Shown one piece after another: positions 35,558 to 44,800 of a stretch of 64,000 nucleotides of DNA. The stretch is taken from the NCBI GenBank assembly GCA_958295975.1, contig OY282446.1, positions 1,093,289-1,157,288 of the forward strand. Reading direction: 5' to 3'. The notes beneath the pieces were generated by a model. It was not told the DNA's origin and did not search any database. It saw only the letters and a list, made by a program, of their open reading frames with translations. How positions within the stretch are numbered: the stretch's first letter is position 1; every line of letters begins with the position of its first letter. The translations under genes and the position numbers were made by a program. Origin of the DNA: Tepidiformaceae bacterium (GTDB lineage Bacteria > Chloroflexota > Dehalococcoidia > Tepidiformales > Tepidiformaceae).

Positions 35558-36141
35558 CGCGCCAACCGCGCGACCTCGCGCCAAAGCTTGTCGAACGAGC
35601 GGCAGCGCTCGCGGATTGTTTCGACGTCGACGAGCTCGGTGAGGCGGGCCTGGTCGAGTGTGGGCCGGTAGTCAAACCCGTCGCTGCGCTGGCTGCTGAG
35701 CCAGTCCTCGGCATTTGGCATGGCTTCTGGCTTCTCCACAGGGGTGATATTGTTCCGAAAATTCGGATCTCGCTCAAGGGCGGAAGTGTCGGCAATGAGC
35801 CAGTTCTCGTACTCAAGCACTGCGACGACGGCAGCGCATTTCGTATTCCCCGGCACGCTTTCCAGCCGGTTCTGAAGGGCGGGCCCAAGAATACCGGCGC
35901 AGTCCGTGTAGTCTTGATCAACGAGCACAATAATTCGTGCATCGTCCGCCGTGCTATCGAGAGCCAGTTGAGCGTAGCTCTCCAAGCGCTTCACCACATC
36001 GCCTTTCCCCTTGGGTTCGTTGATGGGATCCACCACGTCAATGCCGTCATCCAGCCCCTGTGCCTCAAGTATTCGGTTGATAAGGATGGGCAGCGCACTG
36101 ATTTCGCCGTGTCCCTCGCTGATCGGAACAATCGAAGGCAT
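35554..36141 (-). CDS. TOPRIM/DUF4276-like protein, likely effector of an ATPase pair
   Basis: The 195-residue protein has the sequence logic of a TOPRIM-like nuclease fold: a first acidic motif EGHGE (residues 9–13) after MPSIVPIS, and a DxD in VLVDQDYTDC (D75, D77). A further acidic stretch is LEYENW. This matches DUF4276-type proteins that accompany AAA ATPases in many genomes. The ATG overlaps the stop of the ATPase gene (ATGA), so the two are co-translated. Its DNA is visibly more AT-rich than its neighbours, suggesting transfer. A role as nuclease or defence effector is inference. Confidence 0.75.
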   Translation of the reverse strand: MPSIVPISEGHGEISALPILINRILEAQGLDDGIDVVDPINEPKGKGDVVKRLESYAQLALDSTADDARIIVLVDQDYTDCAGILGPALQNRLESVPGNTKCAAVVAVLEYENWLIADTSALERDPNFRNNITPVEKPEAMPNAEDWLSSQRSDGFDYRPTLDQARLTELVDVETIRERCRSFDKLWREVARLAR

Positions 36142-37343
36142 CAGAGATCGAAGAACTTAATCTGGCGACTGCTAGACACTGTGGTTTTGTCTGGAGGGAG
36201 CTTGTTGAGACGCAGGAGGTCTCCCGCTGTGAAGAGACGATCATGGAGCGCCTTGCGGGAACCTTGATCGACCCTGCCGATCACCGTGGCACCGGTCTCT
36301 GCCGACACACCCAGCAACTCGTCCGTACGCACTGCATCGAAGTGCAGGAGGTCGGTCGAGTGAGTTGTGACGATTACCTGGGTCTGCCTCTTCGCGTCTT
36401 GGAAGGCATCGATCAGGGCGGCTAGTGCTGCGGGATGGAGCGCGATCTCTGGTTCCTCGATGCCGACGAAGGTAGGGGGCGTCGAATTGTTCTGGAGGAG
36501 GGCTGTGAGGATGCCCAGCACCCGCAGCGTGCCATCCGACATGCTCGTTGCGCGGAATCGCCAAGGCTTCTTTTGTCCAGGGACTGTTTGGTTGAACTCG
36601 ATCATTTCGTGTGCACCGGGAGAAATTCGCTTGACCGAGTTAATACCAGGAACCACGGAGCCGAGGTACTGTTCGATGCGCTCCATTGTTTTAGGGTGTT
36701 GTTTCCGCAAGCTGGCGAGGACGCTCGCAAGGTTGCCGCCTTCATGCTTGAGAAAATTGTCAGGATTCGGCTTCTGAGGCTCACGGATGATGCCCGGGTT
36801 AAGGTTGTAGAATCGCATCCGAACCAGCGCGTCGTAGACAGACCAGAATGGCTCATTCGCGCTGATGGCAACTAGATAAAGCCGGTCGTGCATCACGGCA
36901 GGCATGGCCACATTGAGAGATGTTTCGACTTCCTGTGCGGTATTAGAGACACGGAAACTCGCGTGATCAGTGAGCTCCGGTCCGGCAACGATGCACTCCT
37001 CGTCCTTCACAGAGAAACCGCCAGCACTGCCGGATTCGATCTTGAAGCTGTAGTGGCCATCCGGGCCGTCCGGGATATGAAATTCGAGCCGAATCTCGAA
37101 ATTGCGGGGATGGCTGCGCGAACGGCGGCGCACCTCGCCAATGCCCCCCCGGTCGCGGAGGGCGTGGTCGAGCGTGGTGTCCAGCGCGTCGGTGACGAAG
37201 CGGATGGCATCCAGAAAATTGCTCTTGCCCGAGCCGTTGGGCCCGACGAGGAAGGCCAGGCTCCCCAGATTCACGTCGCACGCCGCGATGCTCTTGTAGT
37301 TGCTGATGCACACGCGCGTGAGGAAGGGCGGCGCGACGGTCAT
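36141..37343 (-). CDS. AAA-type (RecF/SMC-like) ATPase, defence-associated candidate
   Basis: The 400-residue ATPase is of the AAA_15/AAA_21 (COG4637-like) type. It begins LTRVCISNYKSIAACDVNLG, with Walker A GPNGSGKSN (34–42), an ABC-like signature MSDGTLRVLG (about 265), Walker B FVGIEEPEIALHP (about 295) and VIVTTHSTDLL after it. The middle is a helical insertion. It overlaps the SCP2-like gene upstream and the TOPRIM-like gene downstream by 4 bases each. Known two-gene systems with such an ATPase plus a TOPRIM partner (OLD/Gabija, PARIS) are anti-phage. Composition again points to transfer. Confidence 0.85.
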   Translation of the reverse strand: MTVAPPFLTRVCISNYKSIAACDVNLGSLAFLVGPNGSGKSNFLDAIRFVTDALDTTLDHALRDRGGIGEVRRRSRSHPRNFEIRLEFHIPDGPDGHYSFKIESGSAGGFSVKDEECIVAGPELTDHASFRVSNTAQEVETSLNVAMPAVMHDRLYLVAISANEPFWSVYDALVRMRFYNLNPGIIREPQKPNPDNFLKHEGGNLASVLASLRKQHPKTMERIEQYLGSVVPGINSVKRISPGAHEMIEFNQTVPGQKKPWRFRATSMSDGTLRVLGILTALLQNNSTPPTFVGIEEPEIALHPAALAALIDAFQDAKRQTQVIVTTHSTDLLHFDAVRTDELLGVSAETGATVIGRVDQGSRKALHDRLFTAGDLLRLNKLPPDKTTVSSSRQIKFFDL

Positions 37344-37750
37344 GCGAACGTGGTCTCCATGTCCGCGCTCATGTCGAAGTAGTCCTGGAAGGTCTGGTTG
37401 TAGCGGTAGAAGAGGTCGCGGCGCGTGTAGTCCTCGCCCGTGGCGAACTCCTCGTCGCCGCGCAGGTCGAGCGAGTTGAGCGTATGGAGGGCCTCGGCGC
37501 GACCGTTGGCGCGGATGTTTTCGAGCATGGCGCGCCAGTCGGCGGGCGGCTGCGTGAGCGTGAAATCGGGGTCGCCCGCCGCTTCGGCCACGGCGGTCAC
37601 GGCGAAGGCCGCGAAGGTGACGGTGAAGCGGCGCTCGCCCACGCGCACGCCCATGACGGCGTCGCAGCTGCCGAGCCGCGCGAAGCTGTCGGAGCGGTTG
37701 AGGCGGTCGGCGGCCTCCCGGAACCATTCGACGGAGGGGAAGACGGGCAT
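37340..37750 (-). CDS. SCP2-like lipid-binding domain protein
   Basis: The 136-residue protein starts MPVFPSVEWFREAADRLN. It has the pattern of SCP2-type sterol/lipid-carrier domains: VMGVRVGERRFTVTFAAFAVTAVAE, then DPDFTLTQPPADWRAML and a final helical part with LDLRGDEEFATGEDY. No other domain is seen. It is the first gene of a run with the AAA ATPase and TOPRIM-like genes (ATGA overlap). A TACACT -10 exactly 6 nt before the ATG gives a leaderless transcript. It may be a chance neighbour whose promoter the pair uses; its base composition is closer to the host. Confidence 0.65.
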   Translation of the reverse strand: MPVFPSVEWFREAADRLNRSDSFARLGSCDAVMGVRVGERRFTVTFAAFAVTAVAEAAGDPDFTLTQPPADWRAMLENIRANGRAEALHTLNSLDLRGDEEFATGEDYTRRDLFYRYNQTFQDYFDMSADMETTFA

Positions 37751-37756
37751 GAGGGC

Positions 37757-37826
37757 AGTGTACCTGAGGAGAGCGCCACGCTGGTGGCGCTGGCGGCGTG
37801 GGCAAGGTTTCCCGGGGGAGTAGGCT
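37757..37826. promoter_or_regulatory. Divergent leaderless promoters flanking repeat copy 3
   Basis: On the minus strand, TACACT (37762–37757) lies 6 nt before the SCP2-like ATG. On the plus strand, TAGGCT (37821–37826) lies 6 nt before the GTG of the duplicated lipoprotein. Between them is a weak third copy of the dispersed repeat. No convincing -35 elements were found. Confidence 0.55.
37766..37793. repeat. Dispersed intergenic repeat, partial diverged copy 3
   Basis: GAGGAGAGCGCC, then ACGCTGG and TGGCGCTGG, match the first part of the copies at 8467 and 18619 with several substitutions. Only about 28 bases are preserved, so this copy is less certain. Confidence 0.4.
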
Positions 37827-37832
37827 GGCCGG

Positions 37833-40028
37833 GTGGGCGTGATTCCGTGGCGGAGCGGTCTGGTTGCGCTGGTTGCGCTGCTGGCGGCATGCGGCGGCGA
37901 GCCGTCCGGGCCCATGCCAACGCCGCCGCCCACGGCTACGCCGACGGTCGCGCCCACGCCGGACGCGTCGCCCGTGCGCTCTGCCGAGGCGATGCCGCCT
38001 CCTTCGCCTTCCGTTACACGCACCGTGCCGCCTGAGCCGAGCGCGTCGCCCACGCCGTCGCCCGATCCGCCCGCTATCGACTACCTGCCGCTGGCGATGG
38101 GGGAGCCGCGCGCCCTGCCCGCCGGGCTGGCGCTTTTCTTCGGGCGCTCCCCCTGCTGGCGGTGCGATGCCGGGTACGTCGACATTCTGCGGGTCGTGTT
38201 CGATGCGGAGGCGCGCGCGTTTCGCGTGGATCGCCCGCTGGCCTCCCTCGACGGGGTGCTGCCCCAGCCCGCCAGCAATAGCACCCCGTACCATCTGCCC
38301 CAAGACTTCGCGGTGAGCCGGAGCGGGCGGGAGATGGCGGTTGCCGTCTGCGGCGTCGGCGCCTGTGCATGGCCTATGGGGAGATCGGAGCCGGATGCCG
38401 AGAGGCACGTCTGGTTCTCGCGCGATGGCGGGGGATCGTGGGAGGCGGCGGGCGTGGCCCTCCCCGGTTCCTTCATCCTGGAGGTGACGGCGGACGACGT
38501 GCTCGTCTGGGAGAAAAACGAGTGGTACGACCGAAGCCTGTGGGATCACCTGGACGACGGGGAATGGGCGGAATTTCTGGCGCCGCTCGCGCCGCTGGGC
38601 GTCACGCCCTCGACCTCGTGGCAGTATCGCCTGCGGTGGCTTGGTTCAGGAGAGGAATTCACCGCCGGGGATGAAGGCTCCGTATATCCGTACAGGGGCT
38701 GGCAGGATGGCCAGCCGGACCTGCCCGCTCCGCCAGCGCTCGGCGGCCTGGAGTGGCGCATGGCGGATGCCCATCCCGATGGCGCGGTCGCCTGGCGCGC
38801 GTGGTACGAGGATGACGATGACTCGCTGCTCGCGGTCGCTGACGCGCTGGGGTCGCTTCAGGGCGTCTACGGGCTGCCCTCTTCCGGCCATCGCATGAGC
38901 TTCGTGGCGGAGAACCTGCTCGTGCGCGGGGTGTATCGGCCGCCGGTGGAGGAATCCCCCGACGAGCCGCCCGCGACGGAAATGGAGCTGCTCGATCTGG
39001 CGACGCTGCGCGCGCACCCGATCGCGGGGCTTTCCCTGCCCATGGACGAAGGGCCAGCCTCGCTGGGCCGGTCCTACGGGTTCCTGTTCGCGCGCCCGGC
39101 GGCGGGGGCGGCTGGTGAGCCGTCCGGCGCTGCGCCCTCGGGAGCGCCAACGCCGTCCCCGGTCACGCTGGCGCTCCCGCCGGTCGAGTGGGACTGGGAC
39201 CTGCTCGAGTGGGACCCGGACTTCAGGCGGCTGGACCACGCCAATCCGCGCGACCTTCCGGCCGGGTATGCGCTCATCTATGCGGTAGTTCCCTGCTACG
39301 GCTGCGGCATCGGCCGCATCGGGGATGTTCGCCGGGCGGTATTCGACGAGAAGGCCGGGACGCTGCGCGAGGAGCGGTTGCTGGCCTTCTTCGAAGAGCG
39401 GGGCGACGACGCTTTTGGTTTCGCCGTGAGCCAGAGCGGGCGTGAGATGGCGGTCATGGCGTGCGCCGTGGGATTCTGCGGGCCCGGCGAGGCCTTGCCG
39501 AGCGAGGATGCGGAGCAGCGCCTCTGGACCTCGGACGATGGCGGCGGCACGTGGACGAACGCGGGGGAGGTGACGACGGGCGCGTCGCTGCTGCGAGTGA
39601 CAGCGGACGATATTGTTCTTCTGGAGAGGCCGACATCCGGTCAGGAGCTGGTGCGGTGGTTTGCGTCGGGGAAGGAGCTGGCGGTTCCCGCCGCCCCGGC
39701 GGAATTCGTCGGCGGGGGCCTCTTCGCGGGGTGGAGCGAGGACCACCTCCCCGTCTGGCGCTTCGACGATGTCCATCTGGCCGCTGGCGGCGACCGCGTG
39801 CCTGCTCCGGACGGAACGAGATGTGTCATCACGTGCGCCATCACCAACGCGCGTGGCGTGTCGCTGATCGTCGCGAATGCATCCGGCGCGATCGTCCTGA
39901 TCGACCTCGCGGCACGGCGCGTTCATCCGCTCTCGGGCCTGCCGGTTGCGAGCGGCTACGCCTCCGACTACAAGCGGCCTGGCGTACCGGCGTACTACCA
40001 CCTGCTGCGCGTGGCCCCGGCGGAGTAG
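37833..40028 (+). CDS. Lipoprotein with two homologous Asp-box/CxxC halves
   Basis: The 731-residue protein has a lipobox LVALLAACGG and a long Pro/Thr/Ser linker (about residues 25–85). Two similar modules follow, at about 94–230 and 480–620. Each contains LPAG(L/Y)AL followed by PC-x-x-C, FAVS(R/Q)SGREMAV with two later cysteines, an Asp-box (SRDGGGSW, SDDGGGTW), and a shared LxVTADD(V/I). It is probably a surface beta-propeller-like receptor or enzyme; function unknown. The GTG start follows TAGGCT by 6 nt. It is convergent with an ABC ATPase gene, 4 bases away. Confidence 0.78.
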   Translation: MGVIPWRSGLVALVALLAACGGEPSGPMPTPPPTATPTVAPTPDASPVRSAEAMPPPSPSVTRTVPPEPSASPTPSPDPPAIDYLPLAMGEPRALPAGLALFFGRSPCWRCDAGYVDILRVVFDAEARAFRVDRPLASLDGVLPQPASNSTPYHLPQDFAVSRSGREMAVAVCGVGACAWPMGRSEPDAERHVWFSRDGGGSWEAAGVALPGSFILEVTADDVLVWEKNEWYDRSLWDHLDDGEWAEFLAPLAPLGVTPSTSWQYRLRWLGSGEEFTAGDEGSVYPYRGWQDGQPDLPAPPALGGLEWRMADAHPDGAVAWRAWYEDDDDSLLAVADALGSLQGVYGLPSSGHRMSFVAENLLVRGVYRPPVEESPDEPPATEMELLDLATLRAHPIAGLSLPMDEGPASLGRSYGFLFARPAAGAAGEPSGAAPSGAPTPSPVTLALPPVEWDWDLLEWDPDFRRLDHANPRDLPAGYALIYAVVPCYGCGIGRIGDVRRAVFDEKAGTLREERLLAFFEERGDDAFGFAVSQSGREMAVMACAVGFCGPGEALPSEDAEQRLWTSDDGGGTWTNAGEVTTGASLLRVTADDIVLLERPTSGQELVRWFASGKELAVPAAPAEFVGGGLFAGWSEDHLPVWRFDDVHLAAGGDRVPAPDGTRCVITCAITNARGVSLIVANASGAIVLIDLAARRVHPLSGLPVASGYASDYKRPGVPAYYHLLRVAPAE

Positions 40029-40032
40029 CGCG

Positions 40033-40917
40033 CTACTGGGGGCGGGACCAGCGCTCGTTGGGGAGGTCGGGGGCCGGTTCCGGCGCGGCGGGGGCCTCCG
40101 TGGGTTCGGGGCGCGGACCGAAGGCGGTCGGGTCCGCGCCGATGAGGGAGGGCAGCGAGCGGCTCTCCGCGTCCGCGCCCTCGGGGGCGGCGAAGGGGCT
40201 GCGCTCGCGCGATTGCACGCGCCCCCAGACGCCCCCGCCGCGCCCCGGGACGAGCCGCCCGTCCTCCAGCTCCTCCACGCGCCCGGCCAGCTCCATGACG
40301 AGGCGGTCGTGCGTGCAGGCGATGATGGAGACGCCGCGCTCGCGGCAGACGTCGCGGATGAGCGTGAAGACGGCGGTGGCGGTGGCCGAGTCGAGCTCGC
40401 CCGTGGGCTCGTCGGCCAGCAGCAGGGCGGGCTCCGTGACCAGCGCGCGGGCGATGGCCACGCGCTGCTGCTCGCCGCCGGAGAGTTCGTAGGGGCGGTG
40501 GCGGGCGCGGCGTTCGAGGCCCACGAGGGCGAGCGCGTCGCGGGCGCGGGCGGCGCGTCCGCGGCGCACGCCGGCGATGCGCAGGGGCAGCTCCACGTTC
40601 TCCTGCGCGGAGAGCAGGGGCAGCAGCCCGAAGGACTGGAAGATGAAGCCCAGCTTGTGGCGGCGCAGGCGCACGAGGGCGGACTCGTGCATGGCGTCCA
40701 CGCGCTCGCCGTCGATGATCACCTCGCCGCTGGTGGGGCGGTCCAGCCCGGCGATGGTGTTGAGCAGCGTGGTCTTGCCGGAGCCGGAGCGCCCGATGAG
40801 GGCCAGGAATTCGCCGGGCGCGAGGGAGAGGCTCACGTCGCGCACGGCCCACACCTCCTCCGCGCCGAGGCGGAAGCGGCGGGAGACGCCGCGCAGCTCG
40901 ACGGCGGCCCCCGTCAC
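40033..40917 (-). CDS. MacB/LolD-type ABC transporter ATPase
   Basis: This 294-residue ATPase has Walker A GRSGSGKTT, signature LSGGEQQR, Walker [14 protein letters not shown] and switch His in ACTHDR. It belongs to the family that drives mechanotransmission permeases (MacB, LolCDE, FtsE). A C-terminal tail of about 55 residues rich in Pro/Glu/Ala is unusual. The GTG start overlaps the stop of the second ATPase gene (40914–41846), which itself follows the large permease. The three are one minus-strand operon. Confidence 0.9.
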   Translation of the reverse strand: MTGAAVELRGVSRRFRLGAEEVWAVRDVSLSLAPGEFLALIGRSGSGKTTLLNTIAGLDRPTSGEVIIDGERVDAMHESALVRLRRHKLGFIFQSFGLLPLLSAQENVELPLRIAGVRRGRAARARDALALVGLERRARHRPYELSGGEQQRVAIARALVTEPALLLADEPTGELDSATATAVFTLIRDVCRERGVSIIACTHDRLVMELAGRVEELEDGRLVPGRGGGVWGRVQSRERSPFAAPEGADAESRSLPSLIGADPTAFGPRPEPTEAPAAPEPAPDLPNERWSRPQ

Positions 40918-41846
40918 GGGCGCTCCTCCGGCGGGACGCGGCGCACGGAGTCGGGCAGCACCTCGAGGCGGCCCTCGCCGAGGAAGAGGCGGGCGCGCTC
41001 GCCGATGCTGAGGCGGTCGAGGAATTCGCGCGGCACCTGCAGCCGCCCCGCCGAATCGACCAGCACGTATTCGTCGTGCACGACGCGCGTGACGCCGCCG
41101 CTGCGTTCGGCGCGGCGGAAGATCTCCATGCTCGTGCGCCCGTCGCGGATGGCCACCACGCGGTCCACGCGGGAGGCGATTTCGGGGTCGTGCGTGACGA
41201 TCACGACGGTCACGCCCTGTTGGGCGTTGAGTTCGCCGAGGGCCTCGTAGATGCCGTCGGCGGCGATGGCGTCGAGCTCGCCGGTGGGTTCGTCGGCCAG
41301 CAGCAGGGGCGGGCGATTGGCGAGGGCCACGGCGATGGAGACGCGCTGCTGCTCGCCGCCGGAGAGCTGTTCGGGCAGGTGGTCGCGGCGGTGCGACAGG
41401 CCGACGGCATCGAGCAGCTCGCGGGCGCGGTCGCGCGCGGCGGCGGCCTCCACGCCTTCCAGCATGAGGGGCAGCTCGACGTTGCGGGCGGCGCTCAGGT
41501 AGGGGATGAGGTTGCGGCCCGTCTGCTGCCAGATGAAGCCCACGGCGGAGCGGCGGTAGCGCACCAGCTCGCCCTCGGTCATGGTGAGCAGGTCGCGCCC
41601 GCCCACGAAGGCGCGCCCGGCGCTGGGCTGGTCGAGGCCGGCGAGAATGTTGAGCAGGGTGCTCTTGCCGGAGCCGGAGGCCCCCACGATGGCCATGAGC
41701 TCGCCGGGGCGCACCTTCAGGTCCAGCCCGCGCAGGGCCACCACCTCCAGCTCGTCGCTCTTGTGAATCTTGAAGAGGTCCTCGCAGAGGATGTAGGGGG
41801 CGTCCGCGCCGTCGCGGTCGGGGATGGCGGGGGCGCTGCTCGTCAT
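40914..41846 (-). CDS. ABC transporter ATPase fused to an AbrB-like domain
   Basis: This 310-residue protein has an ATPase domain at residues 1–245 (Walker [39 protein letters not shown]) of the MacB type. The C-terminal part, about residues 257–300, reads [18 protein letters not shown], then [23 protein letters not shown]. This matches the swapped-hairpin AbrB/SpoVT pattern (VDxxGRxxVPxxxRxxLxIxxG). In this fold the domain binds DNA or mediates oligomerisation. Such a fusion to a transporter ATPase is not one I know well. Operon position is between permease and second ATPase. Confidence 0.85.
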   Translation of the reverse strand: MTSSAPAIPDRDGADAPYILCEDLFKIHKSDELEVVALRGLDLKVRPGELMAIVGASGSGKSTLLNILAGLDQPSAGRAFVGGRDLLTMTEGELVRYRRSAVGFIWQQTGRNLIPYLSAARNVELPLMLEGVEAAAARDRARELLDAVGLSHRRDHLPEQLSGGEQQRVSIAVALANRPPLLLADEPTGELDAIAADGIYEALGELNAQQGVTVVIVTHDPEIASRVDRVVAIRDGRTSMEIFRRAERSGGVTRVVHDEYVLVDSAGRLQVPREFLDRLSIGERARLFLGEGRLEVLPDSVRRVPPEERP

Positions 41847-41849
41847 GGC

Positions 41850-44800
41850 CTAGGCCTCCCCGATGCGCAGGGCGCGGTGCAGGGCCAGCCGCGCGTAGAG
41901 GCGCACGAGCGCGGCGGCGGTGAGGGCGAAGACGAGGGCGAGCAGGCCGTAGACGGTGAGCACTGCTTCCCAGCTTACCTGCGAGAGCAGGGGGGGAACC
42001 ACGTCGGCGCCGTCCTCGGTGAGGGCCAGCGCGCCGATCATGAGCCGCCCCAGGGGGAAGCCGAGGGCGGCCCCGGCGGCCATGCCGGCCACGATCACGA
42101 AGAGCTGCTCGAAGGCCACGAGGCCCGCCACCTGCCGCCCGGAGAAGCCCATCGTGCGCAGGATGGCGAACTCCAGCGAGCGCGTCTGCGCCGCCAGCCA
42201 GGAGAAGACGGCGAAGCCCAGGGCCGTGAGCAGCAGCACCGCCCCGAAGGAGAGGAAGAGGATGCCCTCCCAGCTGGCGGCCACCAGCGGGTCGCTCGAT
42301 TCGCGCGCGAGGATGGCGGCGCGGTCCCACGTGGCGCGCGCGCGCACGCCGCGTTCGGCCAGCCACTCGACGTCGAGGGGGACGCCCTCCACGCGCGCCA
42401 GCCACACCTCGTTGGCGGTGACGCCCCCGGCCTGGCGGGGGATGCCGCGCGCGGCCTCGCGCAGGGCCTCCAGATCGGCCACCAGCAGGTGGTCGCGCCC
42501 GCCCGGCCAGAAGCCGGGGAAGAGGGCGAACGAGCCCGCCACGCGCGCCGCGATCACCTGCCGGTTGACGCGCAGGGGGAAGGCGTCGCCCTCGCCCAGG
42601 CCCGTGGCCTCGAGGAAGGAGCGGCTGGCCAGCACGCCCAGGGGCGCCGCCGGACGGCGCAGGCGCAGCCCCACCGCGCCCGCGGTGAAGCCGTCGTAGC
42701 TGAAGGCGATGCGCGCGGCGTGGCCGCCGTCGCGCCCCGCGCGGTCGCGCGCGATGGCCGTCTCCGCCGCGCCGGACGCCCCCGTGATGGACTCGTAGCG
42801 GTCCAGCGACTCGAAGGGCTCGACGGTCACGGCGTCCTCGCGCGCCGCGCCCGCGGGCCAGGCGAGCACGTCGTCGAGCAGGGCCGTGGCGCGCCCCGGC
42901 GCGGCGGCGAAGCGGCGCACGCCGAGGAAGACGGACTCCAGCTCGAGCGCCCCGGCCAGGTCGGGGACGCGCTCGCGCGGGGAGACGGGCCGTGCCAGGT
43001 CGACCACGTAGAGGCGCCAGCCGTCGGCGTCCTCCTCGACGGCCTCGGGCGGGAAGATGTATTCGTAGAGCAGGCCGTGGCCGTCGCGCAGGCGCAGGCC
43101 CGGGCGGGCGGCGTCAGGGGGCAGGGAGATGCGCGCCCAGATGCCGAGGGCGCGCGTCCCCGCGGGCAGGGGGGCGGCGGCGGGCGGCGGCTCCGCCGCT
43201 TCGGGGCGCAGGCGCGCCAGCAGCTCCGGCAGGTCGCCGCCGAAGTCGTCGCGCCAGAAGGCGGTTTCGGCGAAGCCCGCGCCCGCGCCCAGCAGCTCGG
43301 CGGGCATGGAGCGGCCCGCCTCGGGGACCCAGGCGGCGTCGATGCGGGCGACCGCCACGGCCCCGTCCAGCCCGTCGATGGCCTCGATGGCCGCCGTCAG
43401 CCCCTCGGGCGAGGCGCGCGCGGGCTCGCGCACGCCCGCGATGCGCCCCTCGGCCCCGGCCTCGTAGGCGGCGCGGTCCGCGAAGCTGCGGTCGAGGGTG
43501 GCGCGGAAGCCCGCCGCGAACATGCCCACGGAGGTGGCCAGCAGCAGCAGCAGGATGAGGCGGCTGTGGTGCAGGGGGCTGCGCGCCATGCGCCACAGGC
43601 CGAGCGCGGCGGTGGCCCCGCCCAGCCCCCGCAGCGCCCACGAGGCCGCCCGCAGCGCGAGCGGGAAGAGGCGCAGGAAGAGGAGCGCGATCATGAGCAT
43701 GAACAGGGCGGGCGAGACCAGCAGCAGGGGATCGGCGGAGAGGTCGCCGAAGAGCCGCTCGGTGACGAGCGAGCCGCGCTGGCGCAGCTGGTAGAAGAGG
43801 AAGGCCCCCGCCCCCACCAGCGCGAGGTCGAGGTAGTAGCGCAGGAAGAGGGGCTGGCGGGGGGGCCGCGCCAGCCCTTGCTTGTGGTGCACCACGGTGG
43901 ATCGGGCGGCGCGCCAGGCGGGCCAGAGCAGGGCCGCCAGCGCCAGCGCCGCCCCCAGCAGGGCCATGCCGAAGGCCTCCGCCGTGAGGGAGACGCGCAG
44001 CAGCTCGCCCTGGCTGAGGGCGCTGAAGGGGGGCGTGGGGCCGAGCAGGCGGATGGCGCCCGCCGCCAGCGGAGGCCCCAGGCCCGTGGCCAGGATGGCC
44101 AGCGCCAGCCCCTCGATCAGGGAGATGGCCAGTATCTGGCCGGAGCTCGCGCCGCGGCTCTTCAGCAGCGCGATCTCGCCCGCCCGCCGCTCCACCAGCA
44201 TGGTCGACACCAGCACGAGGTAGTACAGGGCGATGCCGGCGATGAGCAGCATGAGCGCGAACAGGGGCAGGCGCGTGAAGAACAGCTTCCCGCGGTAGTC
44301 CGTGATCGTGTCCGCCAGGCTCGATTCCACGGCGCTCAGCTCCAGGCGCGCGCCCACGGCCCGTTCGAACGCGCGCAGGGAGCCCTCCACGCCCTCGGCG
44401 TTGCGGCTGGTCACGCGCTCGCGGTCGACGAAGGCGATGGTCTCGAAGGAGCCGTCGATGGAGGGCAGGTAGGGCGCGATCGTCTCCGCGAAGGCGCGTT
44501 CGTCGATGACCAGCGGCCAGGTGGGCCAGCGCGTGTTCGCCACCGTCAGCCGTCGGGCGTTGCCGAACCAGGCGCGCGCCTCGGGGTCGTGCGGCTCCAC
44601 GAAGCCCGTGATCACGACCGTCAGGGGTTCCGCGTCGTCGCGCCAGAAGGGGTGCAGCTCGAAGACGTCGCCGGGGCGGGCGCCCAGCGCGCGGGCGGCT
44701 TCGGCGCCCATCCACGCCTCGAGGCGGGGCGCGCCGCCGCCCGCGTACGGGGGCGGGAGCGCGGGTTCCGCGCCCGCCACGAGCGTCACGCGGTCGGCGA

